This document shows positions 1-13,794 of a stretch of 64,000 nucleotides of DNA, piece after piece; positions within the stretch are counted from its first letter, which is position 1; every line of letters begins with the position of its first letter. Position numbers and translations under genes: made by a program. The notes under the pieces are model-generated. The model had not been told where the DNA came from. It saw only the letters and a program-made list of their open reading frames with translations, and did not search any database. The stretch spans positions 123,501-187,500 of the forward strand of contig OZ025852.1 of assembly GCA_964019425.1 (NCBI GenBank), in the 5' to 3' direction. Origin of the DNA: Flectonema sp. DT1601. Its lineage: Eukaryota > Euglenozoa > Diplonemea > Diplonemida > Diplonemidae.

Positions 1-786
1 TAAGGATCACTCAGAGGTTTTTAAGTATTAAGCAACCTTTTTTAAAAAAAAAAAAATTTAGAAAAAAAATTATAAAAAAAAAAAATAGATAGCGTCTGAT
101 GGAATAAGCGCACTGACATCATTGGCGGCACTGCAACAAGAAGCTGCACCTTGTGATACTTGTCAGTGACTGAAGAATAAAAAAAGAAATTATAAAAGCG
201 CACCATAAAGCACGCGCAGTAACCACAGCTGAAAAAGTTAAGTGTACCAGTTCAGATATGCATCTGTATCGTTTTTGAGGTCTGCAACTCATACAGTGAC
301 TAGCAGTGGCATTAATGTCGCTAAAAGGCTGACAGAAATACCCCAGTGAAAGGAGACTTTAAAGGAATAAGGAAAAGATATAAAGCATCCAGCCTAACTT
401 GGAAGGAAATTGCCTACTGCGAAACAAGGCAGACGCAAAAGCGAACTGCTTCAAATAGACATAACTCCTCAGCTAAGGTGACAACGGAAGAAGAAAGAAA
501 ATTTAATAGTTTTTTTATTTTAAAAAAAATAGTAAACAGTAAAACTCGGTGGGGCCCAAAAATTATAACAAAATAAAATATGAATAAAAGAAAATTGAAC
601 CAAAAAGAAATATTTAATTCGCAACATCAAAATCATTCATCTACATTTATTTTTTTATTTTTTTTTTGCACTCACTGCATAAAGCAACGCTCGACAGCAT
701 ACAAAATAAATATTTTTTTTGTTTTTTGTTTTTTGTTTTTTGTTTTCTAAAACTCACCGAGGCATTCTTAGCATCCGTTAAGATTT

Positions 787-824
<38 letters not shown>

Positions 825-877
825 AACTGAAATCGGGGGAAAAAACCGACAACAAGATATGAATCTCAATTGCGTTG

Positions 878-908
<31 letters not shown>

Positions 909-1805
909 TTCACAGTAATATTGTTCATAATTGTCAATAAAAAAAAAAAAAACCATAAATAAAATAAACAACAATAAAAAAGTAAAAATGAAAAACACAG
1001 CAAAAAACCTCCACAACACGGGGGAAAATACTGCAAGAACTCTCAAGTTAACTCAGGAATGACATTTTTTTTTTTTTTTTTCTCTTTTTTTGCATTGTAT
1101 AGTTATGCAAGTAAACAACCAGGGATAACTACCCTGGAAAGCTGCACTCTATTGTGCAGCTTGCATTGTATCATGTAGACAAAAAGCAAATGTTGATTTG
1201 ACACTTGTTAAAGATACAGTGAACTGCACAGTAATGACAGTGGAGATATTTTCTCTCTCGTCCATTATGTATTGCCTGAAAAAAATAAACGTCGTCAGCC
1301 CTGTTATATGAAATTATACGGAAAAAAAAAAAAAATAAAAAAAAATAAAAATTTCGACATACTTCACTTATCATTAATACATAGATAGCAAAGTTATTCA
1401 CATATATATATATTGTTGCATAAACGGAAAAAAATAAAAAATAATAATAAATCTGCAACTTAAAAAACCGTTCATGACGGCAGACGCATAAGGGTATCGG
1501 GTTTAAAATAATAAAACATTAAATAGGATACGAAATTAATTATTTTTTACTTATGTGATTACTCAACCTATTGTATTATACCCCCCCCCGAACTTAGATC
1601 AGCCTTAGCAGAGAATCACAAAATAATTTTTTTTTTTTTTTTCCCTATAGATAACAAGTGCGAAATTCAAAATAGTCCACTGCTTTTATTCTTTTTTTTT
1701 CCCTACTGCTGTAGCTTGATTTTATTTTGAAATAAAAGAGTTTCGTAGGGTTAAGTAATAAAGCGATTAAGATGTTGATGCACAACAAAAAAAAAAAAAA
1801 ATAAC
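1..1805. other. gene-free AT-rich flank
   Basis: No supportable gene. The stretch is dominated by A and T homopolymers, including a run of about 35 A near 788-822. Its open frames are short and made mostly of Lys/Phe runs translated from those homopolymers. A 9-C run lies near 1581. Confidence 0.7.
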
Positions 1806-1823
1806 TATTGATTTAATGAAAAT

Positions 1824-1940
1824 CAGATAGTCTGATTTTCACGCGTGGGTGGGTTTTTACCGAGTGTTTACCTCACGAGCGAAGCGAGCGGGGTAATGAA
1901 ACGAGGTAAAAACCCATCCACAAGTGAAAATCTGTATCTG
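1824..1940. repeat. large imperfect inverted repeat
   Basis: The left arm (1824-1861) and right arm (1905-1940) are reverse complements with a few mismatches. Both carry the core GGGTTTTTACC and its complement GGTAAAAACCC, and both contain a TGATTTTCAC-like or GTGAAAATC word. The 43-base loop holds the GC-rich string GAGCGAAGCGAGC. The left arm is overlapped by a smaller palindrome, AAAATCAGA-TAG-TCTGATTTT (about 1819-1839). It could be a terminal or internal inverted repeat of a mobile element, or a cruciform-forming site; I do not recognise the family. Confidence 0.75.
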
Positions 1941-1970
1941 ATTTTGCATCTAAAAACCGTCGTTTTTATT

Positions 1971-2201
1971 TTACGATAGGAGGCTTCGAAGGGAAAATTT
2001 TTCAGTGGTCCATCCTGCATCCTTCGGATGCTGCTTCGGAGCACTCAGCTGCTCCACAGGCAAGGTCTCTCTAATTTCTTGCCCCAATAATGAGCCCCCG
2101 GTAAAAAAATGTTGAGTATAGCTGCCCACATTCAACAAGATATTGGTAAGAAAAATTCTCTCGGAGCCCAGGGGTGAAATAACGTACTTTCTGATTTTCA
2201 C
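1971..2201 (-). other. complex open frame in inverted-repeat island, no ATG
   Basis: This is a 76-codon open stretch of mixed amino-acid composition, unlike the Lys/Phe frames around it. It opens at a GTG and has no in-frame ATG, so it is at best an exon or a decayed fragment. TTGCAG lies directly before it on the minus strand and could be a splice acceptor. On the DNA level it contains two perfect stem-loops: GCATCC-TTC-GGATGC (2017-2031) and GGAGCA-CTCAGC-TGCTCC (2038-2055). The word TCTGATTTTCAC from the neighbouring inverted repeat recurs at about 2190-2201, which suggests one element of about 400 bp. Function unknown. Confidence 0.3.
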
Positions 2202-2210
2202 TGCAAGCGT

Positions 2211-2309
2211 AAATTTTCCCTAAGAAGCCAAGATAGAGTAAAATAAAATAAAATAAAATATTACTGCCTGATGAGTAGTAAAAAATAGCTGGTATATCAG
2301 TTTCCCAAT

Positions 2310-2340
<31 letters not shown>

Positions 2341-5300
2341 ACATTTCAAAAACAGAAAAGACTATTTTTGTATCAAAGTCGCACACGGAAGAAAAAAAAA
2401 AAAAAAGAGGGAAAAAAAAAAACACGTCCAGCTTAGGAGCTGGATCTAGAGGAGACATATTTGTTTTGATACAACAAAGACAGATGCAACTTCTCTGAAT
2501 ATATAGGGCTTTGTTATGCAAACAAAAACAACATAAATCTCGAACTGGGACGGGAATTACATTATAGTATCATTATTTTTTTTTGTTATTTTTTTGTTAT
2601 TTTTTTTGAACAGAGGGGGGAAAATAAGTGAACTCCCCACCCCCATCGCAATAAAATTATTCGCTTCAAAGCTTTGGGAGGGAGAACCGTTTTTTGTTTT
2701 TTTTTTTTTGGGCATATTTATTAAGACATAAATATATGTATTATATCAAACGTTAACTAAACGTTAGTGATTATGATGCAGTGACTTTGGGAGGAGATAA
2801 GTAAGTGAAGTCTATGTTTTAAAAGGTTCGCAGTTTTCGAACGCAAACCTACATAAGATGAGAACCATCTAAACTCCCAACGGAGGGAAAAAGAAAAATA
2901 GTACAGGTAGTGAACCACAACAAAAAAAAAAAAAAAACAGAACTGCTTCCTTCACTTATATATGTCAATTTTATTTTATTTATTTACTTTTTTTTTTTTT
3001 TTTTTTTTTTCCACTGACGATAAAGGACTTCATGTCAGTACTAACATACATAGTACCACACATAGGCGAAAACTTACTCAACAGAAAGTTCTTCTAATAA
3101 ACAAACAAGTCAGAGAAAATAGGAGAATAGAGTGAAGTTTTGAAAAGGGAGAAAAAAAAAAAAAAATTAATCAACGACTGGAGGCGATGAGGTTCCGTCA
3201 GATGACTAAAATTTCGAACTTAAAAAAAAAAAAAAAAAAAAAAACATCATTGCCACCCACCATTACTTTTCTGCTTTCCGATTTTCACTTCCTAATTTGC
3301 TTAACAAACAATGGGAAAAGGTGACAAGAAACGAAGCAGCTCTGTAAACAGATATGAATCACAAGCGTGTGGCACAATAAGCTTTTCCTCTCTACTTTTT
3401 TTTTAAAAAAATAAGAGTGAAAGGCAATTCCCTTTTTCTGAGTTCCCCGACTCCCCTTCCGACAGCAAACAACAAAAAAAAGAAGGGGGAAAAAAAGGTG
3501 GGTGGGTAATTGGAGAGATTTATTTTTAATTTTAATTATTAAATAAAAAATAAGAAAAAAAAAGAACTAATAAAAAATAAACAAATAAAACAGGAAAGAA
3601 GAAAAAATGTGAAAGAACATCTATTCATCTCTCCGAAGATTTTTTTAAAAAAAAAAAAGAAAAAGAACCAAAAATGAAAAGAATATATGTGTGGGGATTT
3701 GAGAACGGGAAAAACCTTTTTTTTTTTTTCTTTTAAAGAATCGAACAACTATTACTTTAACTACCAAACAAGTGGCGTGAGTGTGCATTTACCTAATTTC
3801 CAGTGTGAAAGGGAGAAAAAGAAGAGAAAAAAAAGAAAAAGCGCCAACTTTTCTTTCTTTGCGCCGTTTTATTTTTATTTTGCTTTATTTATTTTCTTCA
3901 CAATATTCTCTGTAAGACAACAAAATACTACTTCCCTTTTCAGTGATCTTTTCTTGGATGTGGCCGTGCAGAATTCCACAAAATCTGAAGGGAGTGAAAT
4001 GAGCAAAAAAAAAAAAAAAAAAAAAAAAAAATCTAACAAGGCCGTGCGTTTATGTTCACAAAAAGAAGAATGAAAAAAATAAAATATTTTAATTATTGAA
4101 TGGTAAATTTTCACAAAAAAAAAAAACTCGGTGATATTTTATTTTTTTTTTCCCACCTCAGAACTACTTTCTCCTATTCTCACTAAAAAAAAAGAAGAAA
4201 GAAGCCCCATAGAAGTAAATTGGAAATATTTTCAAACAAATTTCAAGTTTTTCCAAACAAAAATTACCAAAATCAGCGGGAGATATGCCCACTAAATGAA
4301 TATAAAACAAACAAAAAAAAAAAAAAAAAAAAAAAAAAAGGGTAAAGTTACTGGGGGGGAAGTTATTCTTGTATTTAACATTAGTGAAAACTTGAGTGCG
4401 GTGGATAAAAATGTGCTAAACCAAATTAAGGGGCCCATCACTAGTAATAACTGGTACCTCGTTTCTCGACAAAAAAAAATTCCGACACCTGCAAACGCAT
4501 CAATGCACCACATGGATTTTACTCCGAATGCTGATTTTTTTGATTAGAGGCCGGCAGTTAAAATAATTCTTTTTGGGTTCCCCCTAAACTAAATAACCAA
4601 AAAAAAAAAAAAACCGTTGGGAAAGAAAATTCCCAAAGCAATAAGAGTAGATTCGCTGCTAAGACTATCTTAAAATGAACAACACCAGCGAAAAAACTAC
4701 TGCATAAAACTAAATAAAATACATAAGGATAATAAAAAGAAAAAAGGAAAACTCTTTTTATCAAATTTGTTTCGTGTAGTGAAAGGTAAACAAAAAGAAC
4801 CAGCTTCGGGATTAAAACTTTTCCGATAACTGCACCAAAAACAATAATATTAAAATGCTTTTTTTTTTTTTTTTTTTAAATTCATAAAAAAGGACGTCAA
4901 ATACGCGATAGTGTAGTAATTTATTCTATCCCAGATTGACTTTACAAAAATAAATTTAAAGGTCTTCGCTGCATACATAAATGTGCAGAAATGGAACATA
5001 TCTAGTATTCTTTCTTTTTTCGGTGTGAATATACCTTCTGTTGTTGAAAAAGCTCACAACAAAAAAAAGGAACCCGTGGATGACTTACAAAAAAGACAGC
5101 TGCAGAACACTACTGACTTTTTTTTGCCAAGTCTACAGAGGGGAAAAAAATTCTCAATAGAGGGTTCTTTTTTTTTCAATATAGAAAACTACTGTAAATA
5201 AAACATAATCAAGAATTTGGGGAAAAAAAACAGATAAAAGTCCCAGATAAAGTATGCATGGAACGGCGTAACATTCTCCAAGAAAATTATCATATCGCTG

Positions 5301-5628
5301 AATAAAAAGTTTTGTTTAGAGAGGAAATATTTTTTACAACAAGGTGGGGGAAAAAAAAAAAAAAAAAAAAAAATGATTGTTACCAATATTAAAACAATAC
5401 ATGGTTTCTAGCGGGGTATGAACTGGAACAATGCGGCAGCACGCTATAAAAAGCACGCTGAATCCACACAAAAAAAAAAAAAAAAAAAACTAAAACTAAA
5501 AAAAAAAAACTAAACTAAATGTAGGCGAACTATGTAAATATTAGTTAAACTGGTAAGTTTGTTATTCCAACGCATGCGTACTACTCCAGGGAACCCAGTC
5601 GGTTGTAAACCTAGTGCGGAGAGCGGAG
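2211..5628. other. gene-free AT-rich flank
   Basis: No supported gene. Homopolymer tracts occur every 100-200 bases. A 66-codon tail of mixed composition near 4350-4547 (plus strand) is open, but it begins in a Lys tract and has no recognisable motif. Confidence 0.6.
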
Positions 5629-5720
5629 GGGTGAAACTTTGACAATGTAAAAACGGTAACAACTTTAGGTATTAAAACAAAAATTAAATATCAAAATTAC
5701 CTGATTGAAAAGATTATTAC
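5629..5720 (+). repeat. dispersed repeat family C, copy 1
   Basis: Starts GGTGAAACTTTGACAATGTA and continues through AACAACTTTAGG-TATTAAAA to a TTGAAAAGATTATTA-like end. It matches copies at 9533, 35702, 62789 and 63238, all in the plus orientation. No coding capacity. Probably a fragment of a non-autonomous element. Confidence 0.8.
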
Positions 5721-5736
5721 TACAGCGAATAGAGAG

Positions 5737-5785
5737 GGGTGAAATTTTTTGACAAAAAAAAAACAGCAACAACTTTTGTCCTAAT
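5737..5785 (+). repeat. dispersed repeat family C, diverged copy
   Basis: A second, shorter and more diverged match (GGTGAAATTTTTTGAC, then CAGCAACAACTTTT) begins only 17 bases after copy 1 in the same orientation. This gives a tandem pair. Confidence 0.6.
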
Positions 5786-6639
5786 TTAGTAGCAAATAAA
5801 TTCTTCCTTATGTTTAACTAACTAGAAAGAAATTCGTCGAATTTTCATTCGTTTGTTAATTTAAGTGACTCATCGACACCCCTGTTTGATCATATTTTTT
5901 TTTTTTTTTTTAAAAGCGTTCAAAATAACTAAAATAAAAAGACCCCACACTAATTAATCTGGAGTTTTTTTTGTGTTTTACTACACTGAAGGCACAAAAA
6001 AAAAAAAAGGGAAAAAAAAATTCGACAACTTCTATTTGGTTTTTTTTTTTTTTTAAATACCCGAACAACGATAAGAATTGTTTTAGTAAAAAAAAAAAAG
6101 AAAATAATAAATTGATTTTAGTACAAAAAAAAAAAAAAAAAAAAAAACTGTAAACTGTAAACTGTATAACTACTACATAAGAGAGAGCTTTGAACAACGT
6201 GTGTTACCAACTTCATAAGTTCATGGTGTTTTGTGTGGTCGAAAGACCATCGATTTTTTAGTTTTTTTTTTTGTATCGTTCAAGCACAACAAGTAATTTG
6301 TTTATGAATGTTTGGCAGTTTCAGAAAACCTTTTAAACAGTGAGCATACTTATATATGGGTTTGTATAAGTTTAAGTTTTTAAACTTGAGAAGAAAAAGG
6401 GGAAAACGCGGTAGTAGTTCGCACTTAAAAAGAACACAGAGTCCACACATTCAACTAAAGCACATGAATGACGCATCTTCTGTACATTTCTGTGGATCGT
6501 AAAAAAGACATAATACATTGTGTATGCGAGCGTAAAAATCCAGTAAAAAGAAAAAAACCAGTAAAGACGCTCAGCACTTCTGAAAAACTTGGTGCACACA
6601 TGTTGGCAAAAAAAGAACATGGTAGGGGGACTTTATTTA

Positions 6640-6676
<37 letters not shown>

Positions 6677-7169
6677 AGAGCGATAAGGCTCGTAGTTCGA
6701 GTAGGTGGCACGAAAAAGTCAAATAGCTGAAACCACAAAGTAACATATTCTTATTAAACTGGTCAATCACTTGTACTCCGCAAGAAAAGCTTCATTAAAA
6801 GCTTCACTGTGGAGGAAGGAACACCTCGAACTTGGTTGACATTTTATATTCATCTTTTAGTTAGTTGGTTGGCTAGAGTTCAACATGAAGTCGATAACCT
6901 CGATGTTTCTACTTAAGCCTTTTACATCACTAGATTCTAAATAATATTTATAAAGTCACTATTTACAAATATCGGATGCTAATTTGCATAGTTCTGTCGC
7001 AAAAAACTGTTTTTTTTTTTTTTTTTTTTTAAAATAGTATGGTGTACAGTAGAATTGCCTAAACGAGGGATACTCTTTTAGTAAAAAAACAATGCATGCT
7101 GTTGTTGTTGTCAATAAAAGCCAACTGACAGGATTCAACAAGCGTTTTATGTTGAATAATATTATAACA

Positions 7170-7203
<34 letters not shown>

Positions 7204-7463
7204 ACATTAATACAATAGGTTCGTAGGGAGCGGAAGGGAAACATGATTGCTTGACTTTGTAAAAATACAAACGCACTGTCACTAATAACTTAGTAAGGAA
7301 ACAGTGAACTATGGTGATGCTTAACTTAACTTTTTTTTTTTGTAGTAACTATTAGGTAGCGAGAGCAATCCTCTCACCATCAAGTATGGTGAATTAAATT
7401 ATTTTATAATTAGGGTTAAGCAAAAAAAAATACAATTGGGGGATTGGTGGAAAAAGAGAGAGG

Positions 7464-7498
<35 letters not shown>

Positions 7499-8208
7499 GG
7501 AAGCGAGGTATACTTTTACTTTATAATTATGTTATGATAGGGATAAAAAGAAACTGCTATTTTTTTACCAACAAAAAAGAAAAACTATGGGGAAAAAAAA
7601 AGAGAAAAAAAAGTCTCTGAAAACAACAATTGATGTTTTTTTTTTCGTGCTCGAAACCAGAGAAAAGGTGCTCCACCTTATATATTTCTTTTCTTTTCAG
7701 AATAATTATTTTTGTTGGATAATAGGTTTTTTTTTAAACTAAACTTTCATTCTAATTTATTCAGCCGGATGGTGATTTACAGACTCAGAAGTGTAGAGGT
7801 ACGGGAAAAAAAAAAACTGAAGAGTACGAACTCTTAATCCACCTAGCGAATCAGCGAAATATTTAAATGCGAGATAAGAAGATTTACGTCAACAACAACA
7901 TCATTCAGCTCGTTTGCCTCCCTTCTAAAAGAAAGAGAATTATTATTTCCTCTTCTCACATAGCTCTGCTAGGATGAGCTGACGGATTTAAGGAGAAAAG
8001 ACTTTTGTTATTGTTGTTGTTGTTTTTTTTTTTTTTTTTTTCTTAAAAAAAATACTATGTAGGAAGAGTAACTACTGAAGACATTCTTACGAGCAAGGTA
8101 AAATTTTTCAGTTGTCGCACATTTGGGGAACTAGGAAGGACTTGGGGCTAATAACCAACAAGAAATGTTGGAACAAACTTACTAGGGTTATGGGACTGGA
8201 CATGGTGA

Positions 8209-8243
<35 letters not shown>

Positions 8244-9489
8244 ATTTTCAAACTGTTTTTGTGTCTTTTCTTTTCTTGTGAACATTTCATCCTTGATTTA
8301 TTTTTTTTTCTATTTTTTTTTTTTTTTTGTTTTGTTTTCTTTATTGCACGGCCACATGCCCTCAAAAAAAAAAAAAAAAAAAATTAAAAAATTCCACGCC
8401 TTATTACTAAAGTGTATGTAATCAACAGCGTTTAGGATACAAGAATAAAGAAAAAAATCCAAACAAATTATTGGCATCTCTAAAAGAAAAAACGAGACAT
8501 TGTGACAACATACACGTAAACATACAATAAGGTTAAAGGTTGTGCAAGTCTTTTGAAGTGTTTGTTTGTTTTGTCTGTACGAGGGAAAAGACCAAGAAAA
8601 AAGATCACAGAAAAAAAAATAAAGAAGTGACAAGTACTAATCTCTAGTAAATAACAGAAAAAACAACCGGAAAAAAAAAAAAAAAACACATATGTGTAAT
8701 GAAAAAACTTGTTTTTGATAAGTTTCCAGTGCGTTGCAAGGATACCATGGGGATACAGCAAGCACCACAAAAATGATGCTTTCTTTTTTATTCTCACTCC
8801 CTTTGCACAAAATTGCTTTTCACGACAACGATCCAGCTAACTGAGCCAGTGAGAAAAAAGACAAAATAGTACCACCACAGAAACAAAAAAAAAACCGTAG
8901 ATAAAAACAGTAAAAAAAAAAAAAAAAAAAAAAAAACGAAGGACCTTTTTTTTTTTCGGCTTAGAGGCAGAATAATCCAACATAATTAGAAGTAACTAAC
9001 ATGTGCAGAGGCTTTAAAAAAGCATGCTACATTAGTTTTAGAACTTTAATACCACAAGAATTAAGTGGCCTTGTTGTACGTGCTAAAAAAACTGTTGAGA
9101 ACCACTGATCAAAGGCAAATCGAAAAGCTGTTTTACTAGATAGATTTGAAAACAGCCATAACCGTAAGAACATTATTATTATTTATTTATTTATTTTATT
9201 TATTTTAAAATAGAAAAGAAGAGACAGTCAGTCATCACTAGTTTTTTTTTTTTTTTGCAGAGTAAAAAACAAAAACAATAAAAAAGGGGGGTAGCAGCTT
9301 GCCCTTGGCAGTAGACGCATTGTCCATACACACGGCAGAAGTGCTCCAATAGTTCTTTTTTCTTGATAAGAAAAAAAGTAGAGAGCACCGCAGTTAGAAA
9401 ACCCCAACCAGCAACTATTAATAAAGTACATAATCGTGTTGCATACTAGGGGAAGTTGTAACTTAACAGTATTTGAAGACCTAACCGAA
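5786..9489. other. gene-free AT-rich flank
   Basis: No supported gene. Poly(A) and poly(T) tracts predominate, for example a run of about 33 A at 7462-7495 and about 21 T near 7171-7197. Confidence 0.6.
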
Positions 9490-9890
9490 CATTATGTTAA
9501 ATCGTTACAGAAGGCAGATAGTTTGAGATTGGGGTAAAAACTTTGACGATGTAAAAAAAAAAATTTAATTATCAAGTACTTGACTGAAAAATAAATATTT
9601 TGTAATTGTTTAATCAAAGATAAGTTAGAAAAAAATTATTTTTTTTTTTTTTTTTTGTCTTATTGACCAGAATACGTTGTCAGAATCTGGTAATTCGGGG
9701 ACCACGTACTATTAGTTTGAGCGTCCCAATCAGGTACAGAAGGCAGATAGAATCAAAATCAGATCAGGGGGGTAATTCACGAGTCACATATTATTATGTA
9801 TCTAATCAGTGACTTAAAAAGGGTAATGTTCAGTAACAGAACTCTAAATCTGGTATAAAAAGGCAGACAGAATTCGAGGTAAAAATGTTG
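9490..9890 (+). repeat. decayed local repeats plus family C copy
   Basis: The word ACAGAAGGCAGATAG occurs at about 9508 and 9736, with a variant (AAAAAGGCAGACAG) near 9857. A second word, GGTAATTC followed by CAC-TA-TATTA, occurs near 9690 and 9770. A family C copy (9533-9627) shares with the 63238 copy the words ATCAAGTACTTGACTGAAAA and TTAATCAAAG. The region reads as an old cluster of partly tandem repeats. Confidence 0.6.
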
Positions 9891-10240
9891 TATGATATTT
9901 ATAGCAGCCATTCTAACATCAACATGTTAAGGTTAAGAAGTTATGGTTGAAAAACGCCAAAAGAAATTTTCGCCTTCAAATTCATGAGAGGAGATTAAAA
10001 AAAGAGGGGGAAAAAAAATAATGTTCTGATGACTATTTCGGAAAAAGGGGGAAGAGGAAGGGGAAAAAAAAAAAAACTATATGAGATACACTTCTGTGAA
10101 AAAAATGCTCATTCTTAGTAAATAATGAGCAAAAATAAATAGAACAACGACGAGATACTTTCGAAGCATTGCACGTAAAGGATAGTTTGACGACACTACT
10201 ACCAATACGCGCAAAAATAGTAATAGAAAAGAAAGGGGGG

Positions 10241-10277
<37 letters not shown>

Positions 10278-11259
10278 TAATTAACATCTTTATATAACTA
10301 CATGAGTTTACGCATCTTGTGTGGTTTTGCTTTGAAGTAACTTGCAAAATCTTTTTTCACGCTTTTTTGTCAAGAAAAAGAAACGAAGAGAGGGAAAAAA
10401 ACAAAGAAAAGAAAGGAAGGAAGGATGGAAGGGGAAAAAAGGCATTTCCTGGGCCTTTTTCTTTTAATTACTGCCTGGAAGTAAAGTCCAAAAAAAAAAA
10501 AAAAAAAAAAAAAAAAACAGTATAAACATAAAAAACATGATACTCGCAAAGTAGTACCAAAGTAGCCCTTTTCAGAGGGGGCCTGTAGCAGACACTACTT
10601 AGAAGAAGAAAAACCGAAATTCTTTTTTTTTTTTTTTTTCGTGTTCTTTACCAGATTCTACCAGATTAATTGCCGACTTTCTGTTATATTGTGCGCGTGA
10701 AAGGGTTTGTTTGTTTGTTTGTTTTTTTTTTTTTTTTTTCTCTCCCAGGGAGAAAAAAAAAAAAAAAAAAAAAATAGCTACCATGGATGCATGGATTTTT
10801 TTTTAAGGTCAGCTTTACTAAAGCACGCAAGCCCACGAAAATAACAATCGCAAATACTCTCACGAAATATAACAAAAAAGAAAAAAAAAAAAAAAAAAAA
10901 AAAAAGAATTCTTCTATTTTAAAACGTCTGTCGCGTTGCCTTAACAAGCAACTGACAAACTTTCGTTACATATAACTGGCAAATAAGAACAAATAATATC
11001 ATTAAGCAGACTTATCAAAGATTACATAGCGTTGCGCCAGCTAACTGTTTTTCCTCCATCCGATCAGTCTATTGGATGGGGAAAGCCGACGAGAGAGAGA
11101 TTTAAAAAATAATATTATATAAAATAAAAAAACTGGGGCTCTGATGGGCACAATCACTTCCGCTGCGGTTCTCACGACCACATAAAAGTAAGTTGTTGTT
11201 GGTGTTTTTTTTTTTTAATTTTTTTTTTTTTTTTTTTGACTACGTTAGTAACACCTCCG
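9891..11259. other. gene-free AT-rich flank
   Basis: No supported gene. The open frames here on both strands are Lys/Phe translations of homopolymer tracts. Confidence 0.6.
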
Positions 11260-11383
11260 AATTTATTTATTTACGAAGCCTAGGAGCCAAAAGCCAGGAA
11301 AAGCTCAACAGGGGTAACATCGCTACCAGCAACCGTGAGACTCTCACAGACGATAAGAGACGTAGAATAACCTGGAACAAATG
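11260..11383 (+). repeat. dispersed repeat family E, copy 1
   Basis: Contains TTACGAAGCCTAGGA and, after a short insertion, AAGCTCAACAGGGG. Both words recur in the same order and orientation at 57871-57925, with the insertion missing. The sequence is open on the plus strand for about 40 mixed-composition codons ending at 11384, so it may derive from a coding element. No domain is recognised. Confidence 0.6.
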
Positions 11384-11384
11384 A

Positions 11385-13757
11385 CTACCTAAACCCACCG
11401 CCCGCGCGAGCAGACAGTATAAGAGACTTAAAATTAAAACTTCTACTGGGATTTTTATAAAAAAATAAATTTAAAAAAAAAAATTGAGAAATAAAACAGC
11501 GATCAAGACCCCCCCCCCCACGAGTTCAATAGAAATATTTTCTCCCTCTTAGGAAAATGGTAGAAACTAACAACAGGTAAGTCTATTTTTTTTTTTTTTT
11601 CCCCACTGTACTCATATTAACTAAAAACGGATAAAAACAACTAACAGCTTGGAAACAAGCTCATGTTTGTTGAGACGAATAGAGATAAGAGAAATAAGAA
11701 CGGGACTCCATAACTTTCCTCGTTCCACGTTTTCTTAGACAAAAGGACAGGTGAATGAATCGGGACCATAACAGAAAAAAAAGCAACTCAGTAGCAAAAA
11801 ATAGTTTTTTTTTGCTTCCTTGTTCCTAGAATAACAAATCCGAAACAGAATCAAAAGGGAAGAGCCTCTGTTCATGTACATGCCGTGTATCCCTCTCTCC
11901 CACTAACAATTGTTTATAAAGGTTCCGTAAGTTTTAATTTTTACTACTTTTTTTTGTAATAAAGGAAAGGTTAATTTTTTTCTTTTTTTTTTTTTTTTTT
12001 TTTTCTCTTCTTTTTACTTCTTCACATCAGTCGATAACAAAATTCAAAAAAAAATCGCAAAAAACTTCTCTCTGCGGATTTGCGGAAGAGAAGAGAAAGC
12101 GGACTAAACCTGAACAAAGGAAAAAAGTAAACACAATAAAATCCAGCACTTTTATCCCCCGGTGTTTGCGGAATCTAAAAGAAGGCGCGTGGTCACCGGA
12201 AATAGGCTCTCGTACAAAAAGAATGAGGGGGAAGAAAGAAAAAATAATAATAAAGAAATAAATAAGCGGTCAGAGCGTGTCCTGGTTACGCAGAATTATT
12301 TAGAAGCCAGGGAATACCCGAGGAAGGGGGAATAAATAATAATATTTTATCGCTGACACCAATTCTTGCAGAAAGATATCACAAGTTCCAAAAGAGAATG
12401 AAAAAATATTTTTTTTTTTTTTTTTTTTTGAAAAAAAATCACAACCCTTAGTTCACAAGATGTGAATATAGGACAAGTTTATTTATTTTTTTTTTTTTTA
12501 ATTTTTGCTAAAAAAACGCTGCCGAATGACTGGCGTCAAGGAGAAAAGGTTGGCTTCGCACACGTAAAAAAAAACGAGAAGGGACTGAATTCTAAAACTT
12601 TATTGATTAGATGAGTCAAAACGACTTTTTTCATGCAGCTCGTTACCTAACGTCACCAGCTGGAATTCACTTCAATCCAGACCGTGTTTTGCTTTGAAAG
12701 GTTAATTACTGAAGTAGAAAAACATATCAAAAACAGAACTATCAAAAAGAAAACATCGAAAGAAAGAATTCAAAGAAAAGAAGAAAAAAAAAGCAAATTT
12801 AACGAGATATATATGCGTTTAAGAAAAAGACAACGCAGAAAGTAAAGCCATCATTCTGTTCACAATAAACTCTTTATTTATTTATTTTTATTTTTTTTTC
12901 TGAAAAGGGACTCTGACGCATACAACAGGATTTAAGATTCGCACGTGAATAAACCTAACCGGGAAATGTAAGGAAAAAATAATCTGTAGGGGGACAAGTG
13001 ACGGACGGTGATACCTTTTTTTTTTAAACTAACGTTGATGCACAACGAAAACATCACTTTGCCAGTTAGTAATAAAGAATAATAATATAAAGCATTGCGA
13101 AGAAATGTTGTACTCAAAAAAGACTCTACACAATGCCCTAGTGCATTGAGGCTTGTCAAAGAAGCACCGCAAGAAAGGTAATATTTTTTTTTTATTGAAA
13201 AAAAAAAATTTAAATATCAACGAAAAATCAAATTTTTTTGATTGAATAAAAAACCTCGACGAAAAGTCGATAGGCTTGTTAAGATTGAAAAGAGCAGGAA
13301 GACTGGACTCTGTAGTTCGCTTAGTAAGTTTGCAACACTTAGCGAATAAACAACAGGAGAGGCAGTCAGATATTACCTGGGGGGAAAAAATATTATTTTT
13401 TTTTCCAATCACAAGTGTGACATTTATACAAAATAACACAACAAAAAGGTAGAAGAGAATTTATGTTTTTTTTCTTTTTTTTTTTTTCCCGTCTTGTTCC
13501 CTTGAAGGGACAACAAAGAAAAAGAAGAACATTGTGAAACACCATTTTTCTTGATGGCATCAAATAGTAAAATATAAGGCGAGGAATCACAGTTCCACCC
13601 GCGTGGTTATGATGAAGCGATCTCCTGCTCACCGGATCGCTGTGTGCGTCCGACAGCGAAAAAATAAATAGGGGGATGAAGGAATAGCAATAAACACTTA
13701 TTAAAACAACATCTGAAATAAGTAACACCAAGCTCTTTTCTTTTTTCTTTTTTTTTC

Positions 13758-13794
<37 letters not shown>

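Noticed and set aside
4350..4547. Plus-strand 66-codon mixed-composition tail
   Set aside because: Starts inside a Lys tract and has no motif, acceptor or donor context. Open length is within chance for this composition.
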